From Paraburkholderia sp. BCC1886 (GTDB taxonomy: Bacteria; Pseudomonadota; Gammaproteobacteria; Burkholderiales; Burkholderiaceae), in contig NZ_CAAJGK010000052.1 in NCBI RefSeq assembly GCF_900996245.1, positions 434,001 through 498,000 on the forward strand: 64,000 bases of DNA, given 5' to 3'. Under the pieces are notes generated by a model, which saw only the letters and a list, made by a program, of their open reading frames with translations, was not told where the DNA came from and did not search any database. The first letter of the stretch is position 1. Each line of letters begins with the position of its first letter. Of this stretch, positions 25,550 to 34,206 are shown piece by piece. The position numbers were made by a program, and so were the translations under genes.

Positions 25550-27334
25550 ATGAAACGGATCATGCAAAACAAGTTCTTCTGGTTGTTCCTCGTGGTGCTG
25601 TTCGCGCTGCCGGTGTTGCCGCAGCCGATTCACGTGCCCGAGTACTGGGTCACGCTGCTCAACTACATCGGCCTCTATGCGATCGTCGCGATCGGCCTCG
25701 TGCTGCTCACGGGGATCGGTGGAATGACGAGCTTCGGGCAAGCGGCGTTCGTCGGGATCGGCGCGTATGCGACGGCGTATCTGACGACGACCTATGGCGT
25801 GTCGCCGTGGCTCGCGCTGATCGCGGGCGTGGTGGTGACGGCGCTGATCGCGCTGATGCTCGGTCTGGTCACCATGCGGCTGTCCGGCCACTTTCTGCCG
25901 CTCGGCACGATTGCCTGGGGACTCGCGCTGTTCTATCTGTTCGGCAATCTGGACATGCTCGGCAAGTACGACGGCATCAACGGTATTCCGGTGCTGAATG
26001 TTTTTGGCATCAACCTGGAGTCCGGCCGCCATATCTATTACCTGATCTGGGTGGTGGTGCTGGGTGCGGTCGTGTCTGTTCAGAATCTGCTTAATAGCCG
26101 GCCGGGCCGGGCGATCCGGGCTTTGCGCGGTGGCGGCATGATGGCCGAGGCAATGGGCGTGAACACGGCGTGGATGCGCGTGGTGATCTTCGTCTACGCC
26201 GCGGTGCTGGCGTCGGTGTCGGGCTTTCTGTATGCCCATCTGCAACGCGCGGTGAATCCGACGCCGTTCGGCTTGAATCATGGCATCGAGTTCCTGTTCA
26301 TGGCCGTAGTGGGCGGGGTGTCGCATGTCTGGGGCGCGGTCCTGGGCGCGGCGATCCTGACGATCCTGCAGGATTATCTGCAGACGCTGCTGCCGAAGTT
26401 GCTCGGCGAAAACGGCAACTTCGAAGTGATCGTGTTCGGCATTTTGATGGTGCTGTTGCTCCAGTACGCGCGGCAGGGTGTGTGGCCGTTCGTTGCGCGG
26501 TTTTTCCCGAAGGGTCCGCGCGCCCATGTTTCGGACGACGCCGAGCCCTTGCCGCAACGCAGCAAGCCGACTGCCGGTGAAGCGCTGCTGGTGGTGAACA
26601 AGGCACGCAAGCAATTCGGCGGGCTGGTCGCGGTGAACAATGTCAGCTTCGAAGTGAAGGCGGGACAGATCATCGGTCTGATCGGCCCGAATGGCGCCGG
26701 CAAATCGACGACGTTCAACCTGGTGACGGGCGTTCTGCAAGCTACCAGCGGTGAGATTACCTTCCGCGGCGAGCGGATCGACTCGCTGAATTCACGTGAA
26801 ATCGTCAAGCGCGGGATCGGCCGGACTTTCCAGCACGTCAAACTGCTGCCCGGCATGACCGTGCTGGAGAACGTGGCAATTGGCGCGCATCTGCGTGGGC
26901 ACGCCGGCGTCTGGCGCAGTGTCGCGCGTCTGAACGGCACCGAGGAAGCTCGTCTGATGGCCGAGGCGGCACGGCAGATTCGCCGCGTCGGCCTCGAGCA
27001 GCATATGCACGATGAAGCGGGCAGTCTGGCGCTGGGCCAGCAACGGATTCTGGAAATCGCGCGCGCGCTGTGCTGCGATCCCACGTTGCTGCTGCTCGAT
27101 GAGCCGGCCGCAGGCCTGCGCTACCAGGAAAAGCTGCAACTGGCTGACTTGCTGCGCAGGTTGAAGGCGGAAGGGATGAGCGTCCTGCTGGTCGAGCACG
27201 ATATGGACTTCGTGATGAATCTGACCGACCGGCTGGTGGTGATGGAGTTTGGCACGCGAATCGCAGAAGGCTTGCCGCAGGAAGTGCAGCAGGATCCGGC
27301 GGTGCTCGAAGCGTATCTGGGCGGAGTGGAGTGA
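25550..27334 (+). CDS. Fused LivM-type permease and LivG-type ATPase (system 2)
   Basis: A 594-residue fusion. Residues about 1-310 are a LivM-type permease (YAIVAIGLVLLTGIGGMTSFGQAAF near residue 45, GGVSHVWGAVLGAAIL near 250). A charged linker of about 25 residues (around 320-345) leads to a LivG-type ATPase with Walker A GPNGAGKST at 379-387, signature LALGQQRILEIARAL and Walker B LLLLDEPAAGL. In system 1 these are separate proteins. The fusion locks a permease and an ATPase in 1:1 ratio. Its stop overlaps the next start by one base. Confidence 0.92.
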   Translation: MKRIMQNKFFWLFLVVLFALPVLPQPIHVPEYWVTLLNYIGLYAIVAIGLVLLTGIGGMTSFGQAAFVGIGAYATAYLTTTYGVSPWLALIAGVVVTALIALMLGLVTMRLSGHFLPLGTIAWGLALFYLFGNLDMLGKYDGINGIPVLNVFGINLESGRHIYYLIWVVVLGAVVSVQNLLNSRPGRAIRALRGGGMMAEAMGVNTAWMRVVIFVYAAVLASVSGFLYAHLQRAVNPTPFGLNHGIEFLFMAVVGGVSHVWGAVLGAAILTILQDYLQTLLPKLLGENGNFEVIVFGILMVLLLQYARQGVWPFVARFFPKGPRAHVSDDAEPLPQRSKPTAGEALLVVNKARKQFGGLVAVNNVSFEVKAGQIIGLIGPNGAGKSTTFNLVTGVLQATSGEITFRGERIDSLNSREIVKRGIGRTFQHVKLLPGMTVLENVAIGAHLRGHAGVWRSVARLNGTEEARLMAEAARQIRRVGLEQHMHDEAGSLALGQQRILEIARALCCDPTLLLLDEPAAGLRYQEKLQLADLLRRLKAEGMSVLLVEHDMDFVMNLTDRLVVMEFGTRIAEGLPQEVQQDPAVLEAYLGGVE

Positions 27335-28098
27335 TGGAAAACACGTTGAATACGGCGGCGCCGATTCTCGACGTCGCGGGCCTGTCGGTCCGTTACGGCA
27401 AGGTGGAAGCGCTGCATGGCGCGGCGATCAAAGTGCGGCCCGGCCAGATTGTTTCGGTGATCGGCCCGAACGGCGCGGGGAAATCCACGCTGCTGAACGC
27501 GATCATGGGCGCGTTGCCGACTACGGGCCATGCGAAGGGCGCGGTGCTTTATCAAGGGGAAGACGTCAGCGCGGTGCCAGTCGAGAAGCGTGTAGCGCGT
27601 GGCATGTGTCTGGTGCCGGAAAAGCGCGAGTTGTTCGCTTCGATGACAGTCGAGGACAATCTGGTGCTGGGTGCGTATCGGCGCAAGCGGGCAGGAGAGC
27701 GGAATTTTCTGGATCAGCTGGAACCGGTGTTTACGCTGTTTCCGCGGTTGAAAGAACGTCGCAAACAGGCCTCGGGAACGTTGTCTGGCGGTGAGCGGCA
27801 GATGCTGGCGGTCGGCCGTGCGTTGATGGGTAAGCCAGACCTGTTGATGCTCGACGAGCCGAGTTTGGGATTGGCGCCGCTCATCGTGAAGGAAATTTTT
27901 CACATCATCAGCGCACTGCGGCAGACTGGGGTGGCGACGCTGCTGATCGAGCAGAACGCGCGGGCGGCGTTGCAAATCTCGGATTATGGCTATGTGCTGG
28001 AAACTGGTGAGCTGGCTCTGGAAGGTCCTGCAGCTGATCTCGCACAAAATCCGCGTGTGATTGAAACGTATCTCGGGTTAGCCAAAAAGGTCGCCTAG
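27334..28098 (+). CDS. ABC transporter ATP-binding protein, LivF type (system 2)
   Basis: A 254-residue ABC ATPase, partner of the fused LivM-LivG protein. Walker A is the normal GPNGAGKST, signature LSGGERQM and Walker B LLMLDEPSLGLAPL. This intact lysine contrasts with the arginine in the LivF of system 1. The ATG at 27334 overlaps the upstream stop (TGATG), so translation is coupled; a GTG one codon earlier is possible. Last gene of the cluster; the palindrome carrying parS follows 37 bases after its stop. Confidence 0.92.
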   Translation: MENTLNTAAPILDVAGLSVRYGKVEALHGAAIKVRPGQIVSVIGPNGAGKSTLLNAIMGALPTTGHAKGAVLYQGEDVSAVPVEKRVARGMCLVPEKRELFASMTVEDNLVLGAYRRKRAGERNFLDQLEPVFTLFPRLKERRKQASGTLSGGERQMLAVGRALMGKPDLLMLDEPSLGLAPLIVKEIFHIISALRQTGVATLLIEQNARAALQISDYGYVLETGELALEGPAADLAQNPRVIETYLGLAKKVA

Positions 28099-28134
28099 CG
28101 GTAAGCCCGTTGGGTGGTTCCTCGCAGAATGAAG

Positions 28135-28167
28135 CGGTGTGTTTCACGTGAAACACACCGTTTTTTT
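28135..28167 (+). terminator. Probable terminator of ABC system 2, overlapping parS
   Basis: A 13-base arm palindrome followed directly by TTTTTTT, placed between the livF-type gene and mnmG. Confidence 0.65.
28140..28155. promoter_or_regulatory. parS: parS centromere site 1, within a terminator-like palindrome
   Basis: TGTTTCACGTGAAACA is an exact match to the bacterial parS consensus bound by ParB. The perfect palindrome extends to 26 bases (28135-28160) and is followed by seven T, so the same sequence can fold as the intrinsic terminator of the upstream ABC operon. It lies 3.7 kb from parB. Confidence 0.95.
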
Positions 28168-28273
28168 GTTAACCACGCCTTTGCCGCGAATTCGGGTCTA
28201 AACCGAACCCGTTATAATTCGGCCAATCCATTTTCTTTAGAGGCTCACGCGATGCTCATGCGTGAGATCCGCG

Positions 28274-30232
28274 ATGCTTTTTCCCACAGAATTTGACGTC
28301 ATCGTCGTCGGCGGCGGTCACGCCGGTACCGAAGCCGCACTGGCGTCGGCGCGCATGGGTAACACCACGCTGCTACTGACGCACAACATCGAAACGCTAG
28401 GCCAGATGAGCTGCAATCCGTCGATCGGCGGGATTGGCAAAGGCCATCTGGTCAAGGAAGTCGATGCGCTTGGCGGAGCAATGGCGGCCGCCACCGACGA
28501 GGGCGGAATCCAGTTCCGCATTCTCAACTCGTCGAAAGGGCCCGCCGTGCGGGCAACGCGAGCGCAAGCCGATCGTCTGCTGTACAAGCAGGCAATCCGG
28601 TATCGGCTGGAAAATCAGCCGAATCTATGGCTGTTTCAGCAGGCTGTCGACGATCTGATGGTGGAAGGGGATCGCGTCGTGGGCGCAGTGACGCAGGTGG
28701 GAATTCGCTTCCGCTCGCGCGCTGTCGTCTTGACGGCAGGGACGTTCCTCGACGGCAAGATTCACGTAGGTCTGAACAACTACACGGGTGGACGGGCGGG
28801 TGACCCGGCTTCGGTGTCGCTTTCGGCGCGTCTGAAGGAATTGAAGCTGCCACAAGGGCGTCTGAAGACCGGAACGCCGCCGCGTATCGACGGCCGGACG
28901 ATCGACTTTTCGAAGCTGGAAGAACAGCCGGGCGATCTCGATCCGGTGCCGGTTTTCTCGTTTCTCGGGCGCGTCGAGCAGCATCCGCGGCAGGTTCCGT
29001 GCTGGGTCACGCATACGAATGAGCGGACGCACGACATCATTCGCGGCGGGCTCGACCGGTCGCCAATGTATACCGGCGTGATCGAAGGGGTGGGGCCGCG
29101 GTATTGCCCGTCGATCGAAGACAAGATTCATCGCTTCGCTTCGAAAGAATCGCATCAGATTTTTCTCGAACCGGAAGGTCTGACGACCAACGAGTTTTAT
29201 CCCAATGGGATTTCCACTAGCTTGCCGTTCGACGTGCAGCTCGAACTCGTTCGCTCAATGCGCGGATTGGAGCACGCGCATATTCTGCGTCCGGGCTATG
29301 CGATCGAGTACGACTACTTCGATCCGCGTGGGCTAAAGGCTTCGCTGGAAACAAAGGTTATCGGCGGGCTGTTCTTCGCCGGGCAGATTAACGGAACGAC
29401 TGGCTATGAAGAAGCTGCCGCGCAAGGTCTGCTGGCGGGGATCAACGCCGGCTTGCAAGTGCAGGGCAAAGAAGCATGGTGCCCGCGGCGCGATCAAGCC
29501 TACCTTGGCGTGCTCGTCGACGATCTCGTTACGCGGGGCGTATCCGAACCGTATCGGATGTTTACGAGCCGGGCGGAATATCGTTTAAGCCTCCGGGAAG
29601 ACAACGCCGACATGCGCCTGACCGAGATCGGTCGCGAGCTTGGTGTTGTGGACGACGTCCGGTGGGATGCGTTCAGCCGCAAACGCGACGCTGTTTCACG
29701 TGAAACAGAACGCTTGCGGACCTCGTGGGTAAACCCCAAAACCTTGCCGGCCGATGAAGCCACGGTTTTGCTCGGCAAACAGATCGACCACGAATATAGC
29801 CTCGCGGACCTTCTCCGTCGTCCGGGCGTGACCTATGACGGCGTGTGCGGTTTGAAGGGCGGCGAGTGCGCGGCGCCGGGTATTCTCGCGGACGATCCGG
29901 TACTGCTGGCTCAGATCAAGGAACAGATCGAGATCGGCATCAAGTATCAAGGCTACATCGACCGTCAGGCCGGCGAAATCGAACGTAACGGAGCGCACGA
30001 AGGCACTCGCCTGCCAGAAGGACTGGACTACGCCGAGGTGAGGGGGCTGTCGTTCGAAGCGCGCCAGAAGTTGACGCAGTTCCGTCCGGAAACCATCGGT
30101 CAGGCGTCGCGCATCTCCGGCATTACGCCGGCGGCCATCTCGCTGCTAATGGTTCACCTTAAGCGCGGCTTGGGCCGTCGCGGCGCCAAACCCGCTGAGC
30201 CGGGCGCGGATTCGAAGCCGGTGACGCAATGA
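28274..30232 (+). CDS. mnmG: tRNA uridine-5-carboxymethylaminomethyl modification enzyme MnmG
   Basis: A 652-residue FAD protein (formerly GidA) that with MnmE adds the carboxymethylaminomethyl group to the wobble uridine of certain tRNAs. The N-terminal FAD fold VGGGHAGTEAALASARMG starts at residue 12, followed by the family's ETLGQMSCNPSIGGIGKGHLVKEVDALGG. The start at 28274 aligns with known MnmG N-termini; a GTG at 28262 would add four residues. A perfect parS site lies inside the gene (29692-29707), encoding VSRET. It overlaps rsmG by four bases. Confidence 0.96.
   Translation: MLFPTEFDVIVVGGGHAGTEAALASARMGNTTLLLTHNIETLGQMSCNPSIGGIGKGHLVKEVDALGGAMAAATDEGGIQFRILNSSKGPAVRATRAQADRLLYKQAIRYRLENQPNLWLFQQAVDDLMVEGDRVVGAVTQVGIRFRSRAVVLTAGTFLDGKIHVGLNNYTGGRAGDPASVSLSARLKELKLPQGRLKTGTPPRIDGRTIDFSKLEEQPGDLDPVPVFSFLGRVEQHPRQVPCWVTHTNERTHDIIRGGLDRSPMYTGVIEGVGPRYCPSIEDKIHRFASKESHQIFLEPEGLTTNEFYPNGISTSLPFDVQLELVRSMRGLEHAHILRPGYAIEYDYFDPRGLKASLETKVIGGLFFAGQINGTTGYEEAAAQGLLAGINAGLQVQGKEAWCPRRDQAYLGVLVDDLVTRGVSEPYRMFTSRAEYRLSLREDNADMRLTEIGRELGVVDDVRWDAFSRKRDAVSRETERLRTSWVNPKTLPADEATVLLGKQIDHEYSLADLLRRPGVTYDGVCGLKGGECAAPGILADDPVLLAQIKEQIEIGIKYQGYIDRQAGEIERNGAHEGTRLPEGLDYAEVRGLSFEARQKLTQFRPETIGQASRISGITPAAISLLMVHLKRGLGRRGAKPAEPGADSKPVTQ
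29692..29707. promoter_or_regulatory. parS: parS centromere site 2, inside mnmG
   Basis: A second exact TGTTTCACGTGAAACA, 1552 bases from site 1 and within the mnmG coding sequence. Two perfect 16-base matches this close to parAB cannot be chance. Confidence 0.95.
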
Positions 30233-30912
30233 CCGTGGGGCAGAAGGGGGCAGCGGCGAATCCGCTGGCGCCGGTGCTCGAGCAGGGCGTCGGTGAGTTG
30301 GGTCTCGATCTGAACGCCGCGCAACTCGGCAAACTGCTCGACTACGTTGCTCTGCTGGCCAAGTGGAACGCCGTCTACAACCTCACGGCGATTCGCGATC
30401 CGCGGCAGATGCTGATCCAGCATATTCTGGATTCGCTTTCCATCGTGCCGCATCTCGCAGCTCAAGGTTCGTCATCGGTACTCGACGTCGGTTCCGGCGG
30501 CGGTCTGCCGGGTATCGTGCTCGCTATCGTTCTGCCCGAGTGGACGGTGACGGTGAACGACATCGTTCACAAGAAGACGGCGTTTCAGGCGCAGGCGAAA
30601 GCTGAACTGGGCCTTGCGAATCTCTCCGTGGTGACCGGGCGCGTCGAGACATTGCGGCCAGGCGTCGAAGTGCCGGGTAAATTCGATGCGATCGTCTCAC
30701 GCGCATTCGCAGAACTCGCGGATTTCGTTACACTGGCCCGTCATCTGGTTGCGGAGCAGGGTGCGATCTGGGCGATGAAGGGTATTCGCCCCGAAGGTGA
30801 GATCGAGCGTTTGCCGGCCAGCGCCCACGTGGAACAGATCATCCGGTTGAACGTGCCGGCGCTCGACGCCGAACGGCATCTGATCAAGGTGCGCGTGGAT
30901 TCAGCCGATTAA
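30229..30912 (+). CDS. rsmG: 16S rRNA (guanine-N7) methyltransferase RsmG
   Basis: A 227-residue AdoMet methyltransferase (formerly GidB) that methylates G527 of 16S rRNA. The N-terminal helix pair ends in LAKWNAVYNLTAIRD, then HILDSLS, then the AdoMet loop DVGSGGGLPGI at about residues 86-96, and SRAFAELADF. Start ATG overlaps the mnmG stop (ATGA), so translation is coupled. The order mnmG-rsmG-parA-parB is the classic origin-proximal arrangement. Confidence 0.95.
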   Translation: MTVGQKGAAANPLAPVLEQGVGELGLDLNAAQLGKLLDYVALLAKWNAVYNLTAIRDPRQMLIQHILDSLSIVPHLAAQGSSSVLDVGSGGGLPGIVLAIVLPEWTVTVNDIVHKKTAFQAQAKAELGLANLSVVTGRVETLRPGVEVPGKFDAIVSRAFAELADFVTLARHLVAEQGAIWAMKGIRPEGEIERLPASAHVEQIIRLNVPALDAERHLIKVRVDSAD

Positions 30913-30994
30913 TACCGCTCGATGCGCCAGCGCAGTCGCAACAGATTCGACAAGCTCAATTCACTCATACAAGCAGCAAAGGGACACACCAACG

Positions 30995-31786
30995 ATGGCA
31001 AAAATCTTCTGCGTTGCGAACCAGAAAGGCGGCGTCGGTAAAACGACTACCGCAGTCAATCTGGCCGCGAGTCTGGCAGCGCAGGGACAGCGTGTCCTTC
31101 TCATCGATCTCGATCCCCAAGGCAATGCCACGATGGGCAGCGGCGTCGACAAGGCCGCTTGCGTCAATACGGTCTACGAGGTGCTGGTGGATGGCGTCTC
31201 GGTAGCCGATGCGCGTGTGCGGCCCGCGGCTGTCGGCTATGACGTATTGCCCGCCAATCGCGAACTGGCGGGTGCCGAAGTCGAACTGGTGAGCGTGCAG
31301 AGTCGCGAGCGCCAGCTAAGAGTCGCACTCGCGGCCGTCGAGGGCGATTACGACTTCGTGCTGATCGACTGTCCGCCGGCCTTGTCCCTGTTGACGCTCA
31401 ATGGGCTCTGCGCCGCGCACGGCGTGGTGATCCCGATGCAGTGCGAGTACTTCGCGCTGGAAGGGCTCTCGGACCTCGTCAACACGATCAAGCAGGTGCA
31501 TGCCAACCTGAACCGCGATCTCAAGGTCATCGGCCTGCTGCGCGTGATGTTCGATCCGCGTATCACGCTCCAACAGCAGGTGTCGGATCAGCTCAAGGAG
31601 CATTTCGGCGACAAGGTTTTCGATGCGGTGATTCCGCGCAACGTGCGTCTGGCCGAGGCGCCCAGCTATGGTTTGCCGGGCGTGGTATTCGACCGGGCTT
31701 CACGTGGTGCTCAGGCCTACGTGCAGTTCGGTGTGGAAATGATTGAACGGGTGCGCGCGCTGAACGACGCGCCGCAGGCATCTTAA
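30995..31786 (+). CDS. parA: Chromosome partitioning ATPase ParA
   Basis: A 263-residue deviant Walker ATPase: KGGVGKTT at residues 11-18 with the signature lysine, Walker A' VLLIDLDPQGN, and FVLIDCPPAL. No N-terminal helix-turn-helix is present, so it is the short chromosomal (Soj-like) form. It binds DNA non-specifically when ATP-bound and moves ParB-parS complexes. It is 82 bases after rsmG and 18 bases before parB. Confidence 0.95.
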   Translation: MAKIFCVANQKGGVGKTTTAVNLAASLAAQGQRVLLIDLDPQGNATMGSGVDKAACVNTVYEVLVDGVSVADARVRPAAVGYDVLPANRELAGAEVELVSVQSRERQLRVALAAVEGDYDFVLIDCPPALSLLTLNGLCAAHGVVIPMQCEYFALEGLSDLVNTIKQVHANLNRDLKVIGLLRVMFDPRITLQQQVSDQLKEHFGDKVFDAVIPRNVRLAEAPSYGLPGVVFDRASRGAQAYVQFGVEMIERVRALNDAPQAS

Positions 31787-31804
31787 GCGGATCGGGGAAG
31801 CACG

Positions 31805-32692
31805 ATGAATGCAGTGGCAAGAAAGAAAGGTTTGGGCCGGGGACTCGAAGCGTTGCTCGGCGGCAGTGCGGATATCTCCGAAGCGGTGAAGATCGAAGGG
31901 GCGCCCAACGTGTTGCCGCTCGGCAAACTGCAGGCCGGCAAGTACCAGCCTCGCACGCGGATGGACGAAGGCGCGTTGCAGGAATTGGCGGCCAGCATCC
32001 GCGCACAGGGTTTGATGCAACCCATCCTCGTACGACCGGTATCGGCGGATAAGTACGAGATCATCGCCGGCGAGCGCCGCTTTCGTGCGGCACGCCTCGC
32101 CGGTTTGACCGAGGTGCCGGTGCTGGTGAAGGATGTGCCGGACCAGGCTGCGGCGGCCATGGCGCTGATCGAGAACATTCAGCGCGAAGATCTGAATCCG
32201 CTGGAAGAGGCGCAGGGTATCCAGCGATTGCTCGACGAATTCAATTTCACGCACGAACAGGCGGCCGAGTCGGTTGGCCGCTCGCGCAGTGCGGTGTCGA
32301 ATCTCTTGCGGCTGCTCAACCTGGCGTCGCCCGTGCAAACCATGTTGCTGGCCGGCGATCTCGATATGGGACACGCTCGCGCCTTGCTCGCCGTGGACGC
32401 TGCGACGCAGATCACCTTGGCCAATCAGGTGGTCAACAAGCGCATGTCCGTGCGTGAGACCGAGAAGCTGGTCAGCGCGACCACCAAGGCGGCGCCGGCC
32501 GTGAAGGCGCGGGCCAATCCGGACGGCGGTCGCGATACCCGTCGGCTGGAGGAGGAGTTGTCCGATCTGCTCGCGTCGACTGTCAAGATCAAGCTGGGTC
32601 GACGGGGACGCGGTCAGGTGCTGGTGGATTTTGGCGATCTGGATGCGCTGGAAGGCATTCTGGTGCGTTTGCGAGGCAATGCGACCGCTTGA
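31805..32692 (+). CDS. parB: Chromosome partitioning protein ParB
   Basis: A 295-residue CTP-dependent DNA clamp that loads at parS. The N-terminus has the ParA-stimulating KKGLGRGLEALLGG. The CTP-binding domain contains GERRFRAARLAG with GERRFR at residues 89-94 and ENIQREDLNPLEEA; the helix-turn-helix (VGRSRSAVSNLLRLLNL) reads parS; the C-terminal dimerisation domain ends the protein. Two parS sites lie 2.1 and 3.7 kb upstream. GGGGAAG precedes the start. Confidence 0.95.
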   Translation: MNAVARKKGLGRGLEALLGGSADISEAVKIEGAPNVLPLGKLQAGKYQPRTRMDEGALQELAASIRAQGLMQPILVRPVSADKYEIIAGERRFRAARLAGLTEVPVLVKDVPDQAAAAMALIENIQREDLNPLEEAQGIQRLLDEFNFTHEQAAESVGRSRSAVSNLLRLLNLASPVQTMLLAGDLDMGHARALLAVDAATQITLANQVVNKRMSVRETEKLVSATTKAAPAVKARANPDGGRDTRRLEEELSDLLASTVKIKLGRRGRGQVLVDFGDLDALEGILVRLRGNATA

Positions 32693-33391
32693 CGCACCCA
32701 CCCATGCGGAGGAGGGCGCTGGCCCGACTGATGTGGTTTCAGATGGCTTTCAAGCGGTTCGGCAAGGGATGCAGGCGGGCAAGTGTTAAAAGGATTTATG
32801 CGCGTGGCGGCGAACCCTTGCAAGCTACGCGTGAGCCATCTAAACCTGGCTTGTCCGCGGGTCTTCAAAGCTCTCCAGAACGTTAACGATAATCAGGATT
32901 CCCGAGGTAATTCGCCCTCGTTCCGATGGGATCCAGCAGACCGCGCGCGCAGCTTCGTCCTGACTTTTGGAAGTCGTAGTCACACGCACGCGGCTTTTTA
33001 GCCGGAATAGGGTGCGCGACTCTCTTGCTCAAGCGCCGGATTCCGCGCCTCGCCACCCGACATCGGCATGAGCGATACCGACGATCGAAGCCCTCCGTTG
33101 CAATTTCGGGAGCTCCGCCGCAGCAGTCTCGACTGCGAAAAATCAGTGCCCGGAAGCGCCGGTTTCAGCATCGCATTTTGACATCTCCGAAGCGCCTTAC
33201 ATTTACCGTGCGTCCCGCGCTGGGAACGCCGCTTGCGGCGCCGGACGGCGGTTTTCCCTTAGGTTATTGAACGGCCTAAAGTCTTGAATTGCCTGCAACT
33301 ATCGCTTACAATCGCCCGGATTTAATTGCATGGCAAACCCGTAAGCGCAGCGTAAGCTCGCTGGCTGGGCCAGGACTTTCGGAACACTGCG
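32693..33391. other. Non-coding stretch between parB and the ATP synthase operon
   Basis: About 700 bases without a convincing gene on either strand. Its right end holds a good sigma-70 promoter (33284-33312). A further TTGACA at 33178-33183 has no clear -10. No terminator with a T run was found directly after parB, so parAB transcripts may extend in. Confidence 0.5.
33284..33312 (+). promoter_or_regulatory. Probable promoter of the atp operon
   Basis: TTGAAT and TACAAT are separated by exactly 17 bases, 80 bases upstream of atpI, with no competing element of similar quality nearby. Confidence 0.7.
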
Positions 33392-33937
33392 ATGGCGGTC
33401 AAAGCGTCGAATCAAGCGCCGAATAATCGACGCGACGAACACCCCGCTGAACGCAATGCTTCCGCTGCGTCCACCGGTTCGCCCGTCATGAACGACGATA
33501 CGTGGGAAGCCGAGCAACAAGACAACAATATCGTTCCGCTCACGCGGGCTGAAGCTGAAAAGCTGTTTGGTCCGAAGGTGAGTCGTCCATCGCGCGTTAC
33601 GCCGTTCAAGGTCGTAGTAGCGCAAATGGTCTTGTCCCTGGGTGCTACGCTGGTGTGGTGGCTGTTCGATAAGCCGCCGGGCGCTGCTGCGCTGTCCGCG
33701 TTTCTGGGTGGAGCGATTTGCTGGGTGCCGGGCGCGTTATTCGCGGCACGACTTAGAACACTGAGCGGCGCCGAAACGGTCATGAGCTGGGTGGTCGGCG
33801 AAGCGCTCAAGATGGGGACAACGATCGCGATGTTTGTAGTCATCGCCTTCTGGTATCACGACGTACGCTGGGTGCCGCTGCTCGTGACTTACCTCGTTAC
33901 GCTCAAGACGTACTGGATCGCCATGATATGGCGCTAA
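33392..33937 (+). CDS. atpI: ATP synthase protein I
   Basis: A 181-residue membrane protein, first gene of the atp operon. AtpI assists assembly or stability of the c-ring and is not part of the final complex. Residues about 75-180 hold four hydrophobic segments typical of AtpI (FLGGAICWVPGALFAARLRTLSG core). The first 70 residues form a polar extension; an in-frame ATG at 33488 would remove 32 residues, and neither start has a strong ribosome binding site. A 269-base gap with short direct repeats separates it from atpB. Confidence 0.85.
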   Translation: MAVKASNQAPNNRRDEHPAERNASAASTGSPVMNDDTWEAEQQDNNIVPLTRAEAEKLFGPKVSRPSRVTPFKVVVAQMVLSLGATLVWWLFDKPPGAAALSAFLGGAICWVPGALFAARLRTLSGAETVMSWVVGEALKMGTTIAMFVVIAFWYHDVRWVPLLVTYLVTLKTYWIAMIWR

Positions 33938-34206
33938 GGTAGCCTGCGCACGAAGTCAGACGGACCTTGCGCAATGAGCGGCCGGTAGCAACGCCGGTAG
34001 CAACAGAAGCAAGACGCGGCAAACAGAAGCAACCGCAGTACAGCGACCGCAGTACAGCAACGCAGCAAAAAAATTCAGGCTGGCGCGAAGCGCCGGCGAC
34101 AAGTGTGTGGGTCTGACCTGACTCGCACCCGGCGCGTTCCCGCAATACAGTATTGCGGCGGGAGCGGCCTCAGACGATTTTCGACAATTTGGGTGGCTTT
34201 AACGAT
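33938..34206. other. atpI-atpB spacer with short direct repeats
   Basis: GCCGGTAGCAAC occurs twice near 33980-34005 and ACCGCAGTACAGC twice near 34031-34058. No gene was seen. The spacing is unusually long for this operon and may be an untranslated mRNA segment. Confidence 0.4.
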
